From Nonomuraea polychroma (GTDB lineage Bacteria > Actinomycetota > Actinomycetes > Streptosporangiales > Streptosporangiaceae): a stretch of 64,000 nt of DNA. A model generated the notes under the pieces. That model did no database searches and was not told where the DNA came from. It saw only the letters and a list, made by a program, of their open reading frames with translations. Each line of letters starts with the position of its first letter. Position 1 is the first letter of the stretch. Below, one piece after another: positions 34,201 to 40,664 of the stretch. Position numbers and translations under genes: made by a program. The stretch spans positions 6,103,501 to 6,167,500 of the forward strand of contig NZ_SAUN01000001.1 of the NCBI RefSeq assembly GCF_004011505.1, in the 5' to 3' direction.

Positions 34201-34535
34201 GACTTCCTTCTACACCTAAGTCCGGAAGGTCCTCGGTTACCTCACCCCGAAACGGACATTTGGCAGGAAAGCAGCATCCAGTCACCGGTGTCCCGTTTGA
34301 TAAACACGGCTACCCAGACTTTTCTAAATGGCGTCATCCTGACGTGAATGACGTCAACATCACCCCCACCGGTAACCGCTCAAAGGATTTCGCTGCGGCC
34401 AATAAGGAAGCAGGCCTGGAACGTACCCCTGAAGGATATACATGGCACCATCATCAGGATTACGGGCGTATGCAGCTGATCGAAAAAGAAGTGCATTCAA
34501 AGACTGGTCACACCGGCGGCTTCACAATGTGGTAA
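28290..34535 (+). CDS. Secreted RHS-repeat polymorphic toxin with WHH-type nuclease tip
   Basis: This 2081-residue protein has a signal peptide (hydrophobic about residues 9-24, AAAAAP). An N-terminal domain is followed by a long run of RHS/YD repeats (YDxxGRxT-type, for example YDALGRATAVW, YDLSDNLTQMTDANGN, YDDLGRRTAQW) that form a closed shell. The RHS core ends in YLGARYYDPTIAKFISTDP near residue 1795, where the tip is normally cut free. The last part has the WHH motif at 2052 (WHHHQDYGRMQLIEKEVH ... GHTGG), the mark of HNH/endonuclease VII-type DNases. An AAGGAG box sits six bases before the ATG. From about 34,100 the GC content drops, so the tip looks like a later replacement. A matching immunity gene follows at 34866. 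Confidence 0.93.
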   Translation: MRGRRLRMRFVVFIVGLAAMVLLSSVGVPDQLIQSAAAAAPNPEQSVDARPVPAKEVAKGAEESVPKVTRRKPVWPKPGKAEVSVPEPGKLADAGTLPVQVGQVQGAKLEKVTVETLAPETAQKLGGVGVAARLARADDGTGPGKVRAAFSYAGFRDAFGGQFVSRLQVVRLPACVLQQPRPRSCVVRPTVVPSVNDLKTGTLTAQVEAAPANAGQATVKTPALGKDRKADAVKASDTMLAAQLAEGSVYLLAGNLTGPDGNWGATDLKPSGTWQAGTSGGGFDYDVPLPEPPSPAGNGPDLSLQYSASSVDGQGSWTNNQSGVVGVGWDLSAGFIERRYRRCTVWTYYDDNTAELVWIAEENKAGRAYCWESPDQTDEDSSTNDLTQSELVLSAGGRSAQIIKDRTSGAWKTVPDFGWKIEQVAGGADGNAYWKITDREGQVWRFGYTKAAQWQVPYVGDENGEPCFDRYWNNSIPPTCTGVWRWNLDQEVDRNENVIDYSYTRETNHFCLPSCVDEVYETLPYDRGGFLASVSWGHNSQVASSTPTARTTFTTVARDGDDVPTDLRCDQVAGCANDAIAFFSTRKLTTIGTESRNPTSGVWDPVDRLDFTHTWVYQRTDQGLPFDSAMWLDTVQQTGQAASPNVVLPPLDFDAVMLAGKMDYINNSDWPDQLSWRMVPRISAIKNGMGGRIEVTYGQADPCGGGKGRDGSSYHNDKVGDCYQVDMGTDPDSGYEAWTRYYKQLATKVVERDMVAGSPDVVHSYEFLGGPLWVNPVEFAEPGLSPDGSDWRGYGQVRTLKGSGSDPAGYTVTTQTFLRGSEQQVTNFDGTAITDVPLLQGQVLQEQTWQMTSLSPRAYTEIDSTRWEYTLQSTGNGPGTKDPALVLQTRERSRQKVTGGSWRYTDERTAYNSDGLPTRVNDYGQDGVAGDNSCTTTTYARNADSDQWLVDFPSVVEKRSGDDCTAGTLVGKTITLYDAGTDPATNKPSDGNPTEIRAYANASTISTTKATFDDYGRTLTSTDPLNKTTRTTYTPTVGWPKDGITVTNPLGHTTTARLSHTLGEPTSVTDANGKITETDYDALGRATAVWKPGQPRSGGTPSATASYDIPFSGGLGQPTAPIKTTVKQLLTGSGAQAQWITTHSYDDGLGRTRETQTASPGGGRIVIATTYDPRSLAEAVSEPVHNSQAPGSGLLNPALTSLPQWTKTLYDGLERPMASIAYHQGTELRRTTTTYPGTERTEVTPPVGGKTATVTDVFDRVVKVEEWADATAHADTSYGYDLSDNLTQMTDANGNVRTYTYDWLDRRTAAKDPDAGTSSYGYNAAGRQIWSIDGKGQKISTSYDDLGRRTAQWAGEPNTGIKLAEWTYDTLAKGKPDAATRYSGGQTYTQTVTGYDSDYRPTTTKVTIPAGEGALGGDYVFTTAYDVAGNLREQGLPAAGGLPAEKLTHSYTDLGFAKGLTSDLGGFTYVKDTTFTLTGKLASRMLGGNGQIKRVLERDPTTDWLSRVTTQTKADTATPDTIQDDRYSYTIGGNITRVLDAASAVSGTTDGQSECFTYDGLLRLKTAYTTTAGSCTGTGDAQGVDPYSQAYSYDKVGNLTSLTDNGQTATYTYPTAGASAVRPNAVTAITRPTGTDTYSYDNNGQLVARTVAGKQATFDWNEVGQLAKATIDGQQTSMVYDTDGERLLRRDPDGSTTLYLGGAMELRLASGQVTGKRYYTASDGSMIAMRDSGGVTWLLAGNHGSTQLAVNDTTGTVSRERYLPFGQRRGADDLPFTDRGFLGKTEDASTGLTYLGARYYDPTIAKFISTDPELDLRTPEWANPYSYAANNPIDQSDPDGRRVDAGGGSSDKSYGYSRSKKRPNANQNFAKTHHASGKKKTAREQKIHKKRHQKYEQQRRTRTRDQGRDAQIRDKKEAEVRLRQRERQAELCRRDPVHCGRGTVHENDDALNILLTVLTLGRGSKGGTSTGLPSTPKSGRSSVTSPRNGHLAGKQHPVTGVPFDKHGYPDFSKWRHPDVNDVNITPTGNRSKDFAAANKEAGLERTPEGYTWHHHQDYGRMQLIEKEVHSKTGHTGGFTMW

Positions 34536-34865
34536 AACAACAACAAGATGGCCGACAGCCAGCCATGATGACACACATGGCCTGCGACCCCACGAGAACA
34601 AGATCGGGACATTCCGAGATCATCTAGTATCTCCTTTCGGCCACGGGCTCCCGGAAGGAGATACGCAGGCCAACATGGGGGTTGCCATCTTTGGACGGAC
34701 AAGTGTAACTTTCCACTACGCGAACATAGCCACGCAGGCAGCAAGGTGTCATCTGTGAACATTTGAAGTATATAGTTACAAATCACTCAAGTCCGATCAC
34801 AATCAGAGGGTGTAGACAAAACGGGAAGGAGTCCGGGCCCGGCTAAATTATTCCGAGTCCATTAC
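34536..34865. other. Low-GC spacer between toxin and immunity genes
   Basis: This 330-bp stretch has no supportable gene. It holds the hairpin at 34628-34663 and a smaller dyad GCCATG/CATGGC (34562-34581). Its composition matches the toxin tip and immunity gene, not the chromosome, so it was probably acquired with them. A broken older toxin tip could lie here, but I see no recognisable protein remnant. Confidence 0.5.
34628..34663 (+). terminator. Hairpin downstream of the RHS toxin gene
   Basis: TATCTCCTTTCGG pairs with CCGGAAGGAGATA (13 bp with one T-G pair) around a 10-base loop, 92 bp after the toxin stop. It may separate transcription of toxin and immunity gene. No T-run follows. Confidence 0.55.
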
Positions 34866-35354
34866 GTGAGAATGAATCAAATCTTTGAAGATAGTGAATA
34901 TTATACTGGGCCGGCACTGGATGCTAAACTAATCGGCCAAGCCGAACAATCCCTGGGCTTTCAGCTGCCTCGGTCATACGTCAAGGTGCTATCTCAACGA
35001 AACGGCGGAGTACCTCGAAATCGTTGTTTTCCCACCGATTTCCCGACCTCCTGGGCGCCCGACCATATCGAAATTGAAGCGATCCGAGGCATAGGAGGAG
35101 AGTGGGGAATAGATTCATCATCAGGTCTAGGAAGTCCGGACATGATCGCTGAATGGGGGTATCCCGAGATAGGCATTGTTATCTGTGTCATGCCCTCAGG
35201 GGGCCACGACGCTATAATGCTAGATTACTCCGAGGTGGGGCCTGGGGGTGAACCTTCAGTCGCATACATCGATGAAGATCGCGTACCTAGGCGAATCGCA
35301 AGCTCCTTTCAGGAATTCCTGGAGCGAATGAAACCCTGCGAATATTTCACTTAA
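34866..35354 (+). CDS. SMI1/KNR4-family protein, probable immunity protein for the RHS toxin
   Basis: This 162-residue acidic protein has the SMI1/KNR4 (SUKH) pattern: an N-terminal helix IGQAEQSLGFQLPRSYVKVLSQRNGG (the L-G-x-x-LPxxY-x-x-L-x-x-xNGG motif), then IEIEAIRGIGG, and a later strand with DAIMLDYSEVGPGGEPSVAYID. SUKH proteins bind and block nuclease toxins. Its place directly after a WHH nuclease tip and its equally low GC fit this role. GTG 34866 or ATG 34872 may be the start; neither has a good Shine-Dalgarno box. The gene is far more AT-rich than its neighbours. Confidence 0.85.
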   Translation: MRMNQIFEDSEYYTGPALDAKLIGQAEQSLGFQLPRSYVKVLSQRNGGVPRNRCFPTDFPTSWAPDHIEIEAIRGIGGEWGIDSSSGLGSPDMIAEWGYPEIGIVICVMPSGGHDAIMLDYSEVGPGGEPSVAYIDEDRVPRRIASSFQEFLERMKPCEYFT

Positions 35355-35529
35355 ATTCACAGGTTTCTGGCCCGGAAATCGCGCGATCAGATCCGACTGT
35401 GTCAACCCTTGCTATTTGGTTTGGCGCGCATTACTCAGCCGCGCGTCGGCGCGTTCCCGGGGTTGTCCAGCCAACCACTCCAGCCACGGGTCACTTCCGG
35501 GCAGCACCCGTTGCCTCTATGCAGCGGCG

Positions 35530-35899
35530 GACTTGCCCTGCTTCCCGTACTGGCGTTGCCGTCGATCGCGACGATGCTCAGTCCTGGCCAGCACGCCGAT
35601 AGCCCGTACTTCCTGCGCGTGCTGGAGCGGGTACGGATGGTGCGTCTCGGTCTGGGCCGTCCGCGTAAGCGTCCTGGGCGGGTGCTGGCCGATAAGGCGT
35701 ACTCCTCGCGAGGTAACCGCGCCTACCTGCGCCGACGCGGTATCAAGGCGTCATTCCGATCAAGAAGGATCAGCAAGCCAGCCGTCTCAAGCAAGGTCGC
35801 AGGAGCGGACGACCGCCCGGCTTCGATGCCGAGCGGTACAAGGAGCGCAACACCGCCGATGGTGCGCCCCTCCCTCTCGGTGCCGCCCGTCTGAGATGA
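35530..35899 (+). pseudogene. Transposase fragment (IS5-type DDE), frameshifted
   Basis: Two pieces of an IS5-group transposase are visible. Up to about 35750 one frame reads SPYFLRVLERVRM ... GRPRKRPGRVLADKAYSSRGNRAYLRRRGIKA. From 35753 the next frame carries on with IPIKKDQQASRLKQGRRSGRP and PGFDAERYKERNT. One missing base at about 35750 explains the shift. The N-terminal part and the last catalytic region are missing, and no terminal inverted repeats are seen. It is a dead scrap that marks the right edge of the accessory region. Confidence 0.75.
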
Positions 35900-36924
35900 T
35901 CGACGCCATGCGCGCGCCCGATGCCGGACTGACCGCCTTCCCGCAGATCCCCGACGACGTCCGGCTGATCGACCTGGCCTGGAACGCGATCGCCGAGGTC
36001 CCCGAGCGGGTGGCGGGGCTGGCCGCGCTGGAGGAGCTGCGGCTCGACGGCAACGGCCTGCGCCGGCTGCCGGACCTCTCCCGGCTCACCGCCCTGCGCA
36101 CGCTGCACCTCGACGGCAACGAGCTGACGACCTTCCCGGCCTGCCCGCCGCAGTTGGAGACACTCTTCCTGTACGGCAACCGCATCGGCGCCCTGCCCGA
36201 TCGGCTGCCCCCGGCACTCCGCCACCTGGCGATCGGCGGGAACGACCTGACCGAGGTGCCCGGCTCCCTCTGGAAACTGGCCGGACTCGAATCGCTCAAC
36301 CTGGCCGAGAACGCGCTCACCGAGATCCCCTCGGCCATCGGCGGCCTGACCCGCCTCCGCATGCTCGACCTGGGCCACAACCGGCTCACCGAGATCCCGC
36401 CCGAGCTCGGCGACCTGCCCCTCAGCGACTACCTCTACCTCAGCGACAACCTGTTCACGCAGGTGCCCGAATCGATCGGACGGCTGGACCGGCTCGCCTA
36501 CCTCAACCTGACCGACAACCGGCTCACCCGCCTCCCCGACGCGATCGGCGGCATGACCTCGCTGATGGAGCTGCGGCTCTACAACAACCGGCTGGAGGAG
36601 CTCCCCGCCCCGATGGCCGGCCTGGCCCGGCTTCGGGAGCTGCACCTGCAGGGCAACCGCCTGACCCGGCTGCCCGCCTCCATCCACCGGCTCGGCGAGC
36701 TGCGCGTGCTGGACCTGCGCAACAACCGCCTGCGCGAGCTTCCGGACACGATGCCACCCCGGCTCACCCACCTCGACCTGCGGAACAACAGGCTGCGCGA
36801 GCTGCCCGAGTCCCTGTCCGACCTGCCCGCGCTGGAGAAGCTCGACCTGCGGTGGAACAAGCTCGACGGCGATCCCGAGGTGCTGCGGCGACTGGCCGCC
36901 CGGGGTTGCGTGATCTTGCGCTGA
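35896..36924 (+). CDS. Leucine-rich-repeat protein
   Basis: This 342-residue protein is built almost entirely of about 13 leucine-rich repeats of 20-23 residues with the bacterial pattern LxxLxLxxNxLxxLP (for example LEELRLDGNGLRRLP, LAYLNLTDNRLTRLP, LRVLDLRNNRLRELP). It forms a curved binding solenoid. There is no signal peptide, membrane helix or enzyme domain, so it is likely a cytoplasmic protein-binding factor. The ATG at 35896 is the first in frame after the transposase remnant; ATG 35908 is an alternative. The partner is unknown. Confidence 0.88.
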   Translation: MIDAMRAPDAGLTAFPQIPDDVRLIDLAWNAIAEVPERVAGLAALEELRLDGNGLRRLPDLSRLTALRTLHLDGNELTTFPACPPQLETLFLYGNRIGALPDRLPPALRHLAIGGNDLTEVPGSLWKLAGLESLNLAENALTEIPSAIGGLTRLRMLDLGHNRLTEIPPELGDLPLSDYLYLSDNLFTQVPESIGRLDRLAYLNLTDNRLTRLPDAIGGMTSLMELRLYNNRLEELPAPMAGLARLRELHLQGNRLTRLPASIHRLGELRVLDLRNNRLRELPDTMPPRLTHLDLRNNRLRELPESLSDLPALEKLDLRWNKLDGDPEVLRRLAARGCVILR

Positions 36925-36956
36925 ACCGGGGTGGCAGGCCCTGCGTACCTCCGCAC

Positions 36957-37376
36957 ATGACGACATTTCCACGTCTGGCCGCTTTCGCGCTGCTGGCCGG
37001 GCTGGTCACTGGCTGTTCCCAGTACGTCGGGAAGAACAGTGACTACGGAGCAGCGGGAAATGCGCAGGCCAACGCCGCCCCCCTCACCGTCGAGCAACTC
37101 TCCGCCAAGGTGGGCTGCAAGCCGAAGGTGCAGGTCGACGCCGATGAAATCCGTACGGCGTACTGCAAGACCCAGGAAGGCGAGTTCTTCGTCAACACCT
37201 TCAAGACCGAGAAGCTCAAGGACGAGTGGATGGACCGGGCGCCCGAGTACAACCCGCACCTGGTGGGCCCCCGCTGGACCGTCCTCGGCCCGCTCGAGGT
37301 GCTGGAGGTCCTCAAGCCGCAACTCAACGGCGACCTGCACCTGACCGATCACCGGGTTTCGCAGACGCCCAAGTGA
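36957..37376 (+). CDS. Small lipoprotein
   Basis: This 139-residue exported protein has a signal peptide and lipobox LLAGLVTGC, with the lipidated cysteine near residue 20. The mature part contains two cysteines (VGCKPKVQVD, AYCKTQEGEF) that could form a disulfide, and a pattern resembling small actinobacterial surface lipoproteins of unknown role (VEQLSAKVGC, FFVNTFKTEKLKDEWM). It begins 32 bp after the leucine-rich-repeat gene and may be co-transcribed with it. Confidence 0.82.
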   Translation: MTTFPRLAAFALLAGLVTGCSQYVGKNSDYGAAGNAQANAAPLTVEQLSAKVGCKPKVQVDADEIRTAYCKTQEGEFFVNTFKTEKLKDEWMDRAPEYNPHLVGPRWTVLGPLEVLEVLKPQLNGDLHLTDHRVSQTPK

Positions 37377-37419
37377 CCGGTTGGGCACGCATGACGAATT
37401 CGCGCGTCCGGCCGGGCGT

Positions 37420-37461
37420 GGCCGCCGCCTGCTCCCCCGGGCAGCGAGAGCGGCGGCGGCC
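37420..37461. terminator. GC-rich hairpin between convergent genes
   Basis: GGCCGCCGCC pairs perfectly with GGCGGCGGCC (10 bp), with an inner CTGC/GCAG pairing in the loop. It lies in the 103-bp gap between the lipoprotein gene and the convergent dehydrogenase gene and could stop transcription from both sides. Confidence 0.45.
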
Positions 37462-37479
37462 CCGTCCAGCGGTCGTGCG

Positions 37480-39789
37480 TTACCGCATCAGCTCGTACTG
37501 CGCTCTGACCTCGCCTGGTGACGCCACCCGGTCCAGGAACATCAACCCGTCCATGCGGCAGTCGCACGGGTTCTGCTCCCTGGTGTTCTGCGGGTAGCTG
37601 CCACCGATCTTGATGCCGCGGGGGTCGGTCGCCGAGGTGACGTCGGGCTCGGGGTCGCCTTCGACGCCCCACGGGTCGCCGGCGACGGTGGAGAAGCCGT
37701 CGAGCGGCCGGCCGTTCCGGTAGAGCTTCATCGTCGCGGTGTCGAAGTCGAACGTCGCGGCGAGGAACACCCACTGGTCCCGTGGCAGGATCTCCTGCCA
37801 CGGCTGGCCGGCCGCGAACGTCTGTGAGCTGCTGCCGTCCACGCGGCGGGCCAGCGCCACCACGCGCAGCTCGCCGTTCACGGTGATCAGCTCCAGGAGC
37901 GCCCTGACGTCATGGCCCTGCGAGTTGCCGCTCAGCACTCCGGCCAGGCCGATCGCGTTGAAGAAGTCGGCCGGGTCGGCGGTGTTGGAGTTGGGCGCGG
38001 GCCCGGTGCCCTGCATCTTGAACCAGCCCATGATGGTCACGCCCTGCACGGCGTTGAACGCCCGCAGGGCCGGCACGCCGTTCGCGCCGTAGATCCCGGC
38101 CTTCCAGTCGTCGTTGCCTGCCGTGGCGGGCCCGACCTGGCGGGTCTGCAGCGCGTACGTGCTGCCCCGGTAAGCGCGGTCGGCCACGCGCATGGCCGCG
38201 CCGCCGTTGACCAGCGTGATGTCGGTGCCGGACAGACCCTGGTCGCGCTCCTTGGCCGGGTCACCGGCCACCGGGTGCTCGAAGTCGTACGCCGCCACCA
38301 GGTCGTCACGCAGGCTCGGCAGCACGTCTGGCGGTGTCCACCCGGCCTTCGTGACCTTCCAGATCTTGCCGTTGGCCTTCGACAACACATACAGCTCACC
38401 GGCGGCGTCGCGCCCGAAACGCAGGTCCACCCGGGTGTGGCCGGCCAGGTCCTGCATGGTGACCTGCTTGCCGGCGGCGTCCACCAGTCGCGGCTTGTGG
38501 ATGGTGGCCCGGCGGCCGGTCTGCTCCCTCATCTGCGAGGCGATCGTGAAGAACACCTGGCCGTCCACGATGTCGCCGAACAGGTATTTCCCGTGCAGCA
38601 GCGGCAGCTTCGTACCGCGGTAGACGAACCCGCCGACGACCGCGTGACCGCTGTCGGACGTGCAGGAGTGACCGGGCGGCGGGTCGTGGTCGTAGGCCGC
38701 CACCGGATACGTGTAGCCGAACTCGGCGTCGTTGTCCGGCAGCGTGTAGAGATGGCAACGGTCGGCCTTGTTGAACAGGAACGGCCCTTCGCGCTCGCTC
38801 CAGCCCAGGTTGTCCCCCGCGCCGACGTCGTAGATGGCCTCGATCGCGTGCTCACCGATGTGGCCCAGGAACAGGCGGTTGCCGGCGTGCGGGTCCCAGC
38901 TGAAGCGGTGCGGGTCGCGCATGCCATAGGCGTAGATCTCGCCGAGCGCGCCCGGCCGGCTCACGAACGGGTTGCCGGCGGGGATGCCGTACCGGCCGTT
39001 GGCGCCGTTCGTCCCGGACGGGTCGATGCGCAGGATCTTGCCGTGCGGCACGGCCAGGTTCTGCGGATCGTCGCTGCTGACGCCGCGGCCACCGTCGCCG
39101 GCGGCGATGTAGAGCAGGCCGTAGTCCTCGTCGCCGGGGCGGGCGGCCGGGTTGAAGTCGATCTGCTGGATGCCGTGGATCTGGCCGGAGAAGGCGAGCC
39201 TCAGCACCTCTCTGCGGGTCCCCGAGAACGTGCTCGCCTTCGGGTCCGTCGCCGTCCACTCGGTGATCACGCCGTGGAACCTGACGCCGGGCTGGGGCGG
39301 CAGGTCGGGGGTCTTGGTGGTGAGCGCGTTCCCCCACTCGGTGTGGACGGTGTAGAGCTTGCCGTTCTGACCGAACTCCGGGTGGAAGGCGGCGAAGCCG
39401 AAGCCGCTGCCGAGGCCGCGTCCCGAGATGAAGTCGGGCGCGAACGTGGCGCCGACGTCGAGGTACTCACGCGGCTGGCCGCCGCTCTTGTCCAGGAAGT
39501 AGAGCTTGCCGTTGAGGTCGTTGACGTACAGGCGGCGTGAGCCGTCGGGAAGCTCGCCCAGGTAGTTGATCCTGGCCCAGCGGACCAGGCGCTGGTCGGT
39601 CGGCGGCGGGATCGTGTCGGTCTTCGGGAACGAGGCGAATTCCTCGAGCGTCAGCGTGAGGCCGGACGGGGCGGGCTTCTCGGGGATGGGGTCGTCGATC
39701 GGAGTCGGCTCCGCCTGCGCGGCCGCCGGCGACGCGCATAATGCGGTCACCAGCAGCACGGCGAGCAGGCCTCGGAGGGTTCTGGGCAT
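37480..39789 (-). CDS. Secreted glucose/sorbosone dehydrogenase-type protein with C-terminal LamG-like domain
   Basis: This 769-residue exported protein has a signal peptide (cleavage near AAA-QAEP, residue about 25). A six-bladed sorbosone/glucose dehydrogenase (PQQ-type) propeller covers about residues 45-475, with GRGLGSGFGFAAFHPEF, IQQIDFNP, LLYIAAGDGGRG, GKILRIDPSG and YGMRDPHRFSWDP. A concanavalin-like LamG domain covers about 490-765 (LVAAYDFEHPV, ALRAFNAVQGVTIMGWFKMQG, ATMKLYRNGRPLDGF). It should oxidise a sugar outside the cell or bind polysaccharide; whether it holds PQQ is not certain. It follows the concanavalin-like gene by 32 bp, behind a LacI operator, so it is probably induced by a sugar. 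Confidence 0.9.
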   Translation of the reverse strand: MPRTLRGLLAVLLVTALCASPAAAQAEPTPIDDPIPEKPAPSGLTLTLEEFASFPKTDTIPPPTDQRLVRWARINYLGELPDGSRRLYVNDLNGKLYFLDKSGGQPREYLDVGATFAPDFISGRGLGSGFGFAAFHPEFGQNGKLYTVHTEWGNALTTKTPDLPPQPGVRFHGVITEWTATDPKASTFSGTRREVLRLAFSGQIHGIQQIDFNPAARPGDEDYGLLYIAAGDGGRGVSSDDPQNLAVPHGKILRIDPSGTNGANGRYGIPAGNPFVSRPGALGEIYAYGMRDPHRFSWDPHAGNRLFLGHIGEHAIEAIYDVGAGDNLGWSEREGPFLFNKADRCHLYTLPDNDAEFGYTYPVAAYDHDPPPGHSCTSDSGHAVVGGFVYRGTKLPLLHGKYLFGDIVDGQVFFTIASQMREQTGRRATIHKPRLVDAAGKQVTMQDLAGHTRVDLRFGRDAAGELYVLSKANGKIWKVTKAGWTPPDVLPSLRDDLVAAYDFEHPVAGDPAKERDQGLSGTDITLVNGGAAMRVADRAYRGSTYALQTRQVGPATAGNDDWKAGIYGANGVPALRAFNAVQGVTIMGWFKMQGTGPAPNSNTADPADFFNAIGLAGVLSGNSQGHDVRALLELITVNGELRVVALARRVDGSSSQTFAAGQPWQEILPRDQWVFLAATFDFDTATMKLYRNGRPLDGFSTVAGDPWGVEGDPEPDVTSATDPRGIKIGGSYPQNTREQNPCDCRMDGLMFLDRVASPGEVRAQYELMR

Positions 39790-39821
39790 GCCTCACCACC
39801 AAGGGGTGTCGATTCGCGGGT

Positions 39822-40541
39822 TCACTGCTCAACGGGCGCGGTGTCGTCGCAGGCCGGGGTGCCCTTGACGGTCATGTCGCGCATCCTGCCGATGTTGTCG
39901 AACGAGCCGAAGCCGACCCGGCCGGAGGTGAACGTGCGGTCGGTGGCCGTCATCAGCGGGGTTTCGGCGCCGTCCACGTAGACCGAGATGCGTCCGGTGT
40001 CCGTGCAGTGCGTGACGCGGACGCGGTGCCATTCGGTGTCCGTCACCGCGGGTGGCGCGCCGACCTGGCCGTTCCACTGGTCGTCGATGCGCAGGCGGTC
40101 GGCGTTGTTGACGACGAAGATCCCGTTGTGCGGGTAGATGGTGTTGTCCTGCGAAAGGTGCACGTAGTAGAACTCGGTGTCCGACCGGTAGCCGAACACG
40201 ATGATCACGTCGCGGTTGCTGACGCTGGTCGGAGTGTCCAGCCGGACCTTCGCGTCGATGCGTGCCGAGGCGAACTCGGGGCCGGTCTTCAGCACCGCGT
40301 ATTCGAAAGGCCGGCGTGGTCCGGGACGGGCGACCCCGGCCTCGGCGAGTATCACCTGGTCGCCGGGGAACTGCCACTTGGCAGGGGTCACGGGCGCCCA
40401 GTTGTGGCCGGCGTCCACCTGCTTCACGCGGGCGTGTCCGAGTGCGCAGTCCTGGGTGGTGGCGGCTTGGGCGGGCAGTGGGAGTGCGGGAGCGGCCAGG
40501 GCGAGTGCGGCCGCGATGGTGAGAGTGCGAAGGGCTGACAT
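39822..40541 (-). CDS. Secreted concanavalin/LamG-like protein, first gene behind a LacI operator
   Basis: This 239-residue exported protein has a signal peptide (cleavage near AQA-ATT, residue about 27). The mature part is a single beta-sandwich of the kind found in family 16 hydrolases and DUF1080/LamG domains (FASARIDAKVRLDTP, VIIVFGYRSDTEFYYVHLSQD, WHRVRVTHCTDTGRISVYVDG, GRVGFGSFDN). I see no clear pair of catalytic acids, so a carbohydrate-binding role is more likely than hydrolysis. The ATG is preceded by AGAGGA. A double LacI operator stands 20 bp upstream. Confidence 0.83.
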   Translation of the reverse strand: MSALRTLTIAAALALAAPALPLPAQAATTQDCALGHARVKQVDAGHNWAPVTPAKWQFPGDQVILAEAGVARPGPRRPFEYAVLKTGPEFASARIDAKVRLDTPTSVSNRDVIIVFGYRSDTEFYYVHLSQDNTIYPHNGIFVVNNADRLRIDDQWNGQVGAPPAVTDTEWHRVRVTHCTDTGRISVYVDGAETPLMTATDRTFTSGRVGFGSFDNIGRMRDMTVKGTPACDDTAPVEQ

Positions 40542-40560
40542 CCGGGATCCTCTCGCCGGT

Positions 40561-40586
40561 CGTAAGCGCTTCCGAAAGCGCTTACG
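40561..40586. promoter_or_regulatory. Double LacI operator in front of the dehydrogenase operon
   Basis: A perfect 11-bp inverted repeat, CGTAAGCGCTT and AAGCGCTTACG, is separated by CCGA. Each arm contains the self-palindrome AAGCGCTT, the classic LacI-family core, at 40564-40571 and 40576-40583, 12 bp apart. The same double site occurs at 41755-41778 beside lacI. Binding here would block the promoter of the minus-strand operon starting at 40541. Confidence 0.85.
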
Positions 40587-40664
40587 TGGCTGCCTTCGAG
40601 CGGATCGTATCCCGGGGGAAGGGTCTGTCAAGAGGGCGGCGGCCGCTGTGAGGACGACACGCGG

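Noticed and set aside
34508..34786. 92-codon minus-strand frame across the toxin stop codon
   Set aside because: It overlaps the toxin end and the hairpin and shows no domain; probably chance in low-GC DNA.
40561..40586. Reading the palindrome as a transcription terminator
   Set aside because: The same double AAGCGCTT arrangement recurs beside lacI, it sits directly in front of a start codon, and no T-run follows; an operator explains it better.
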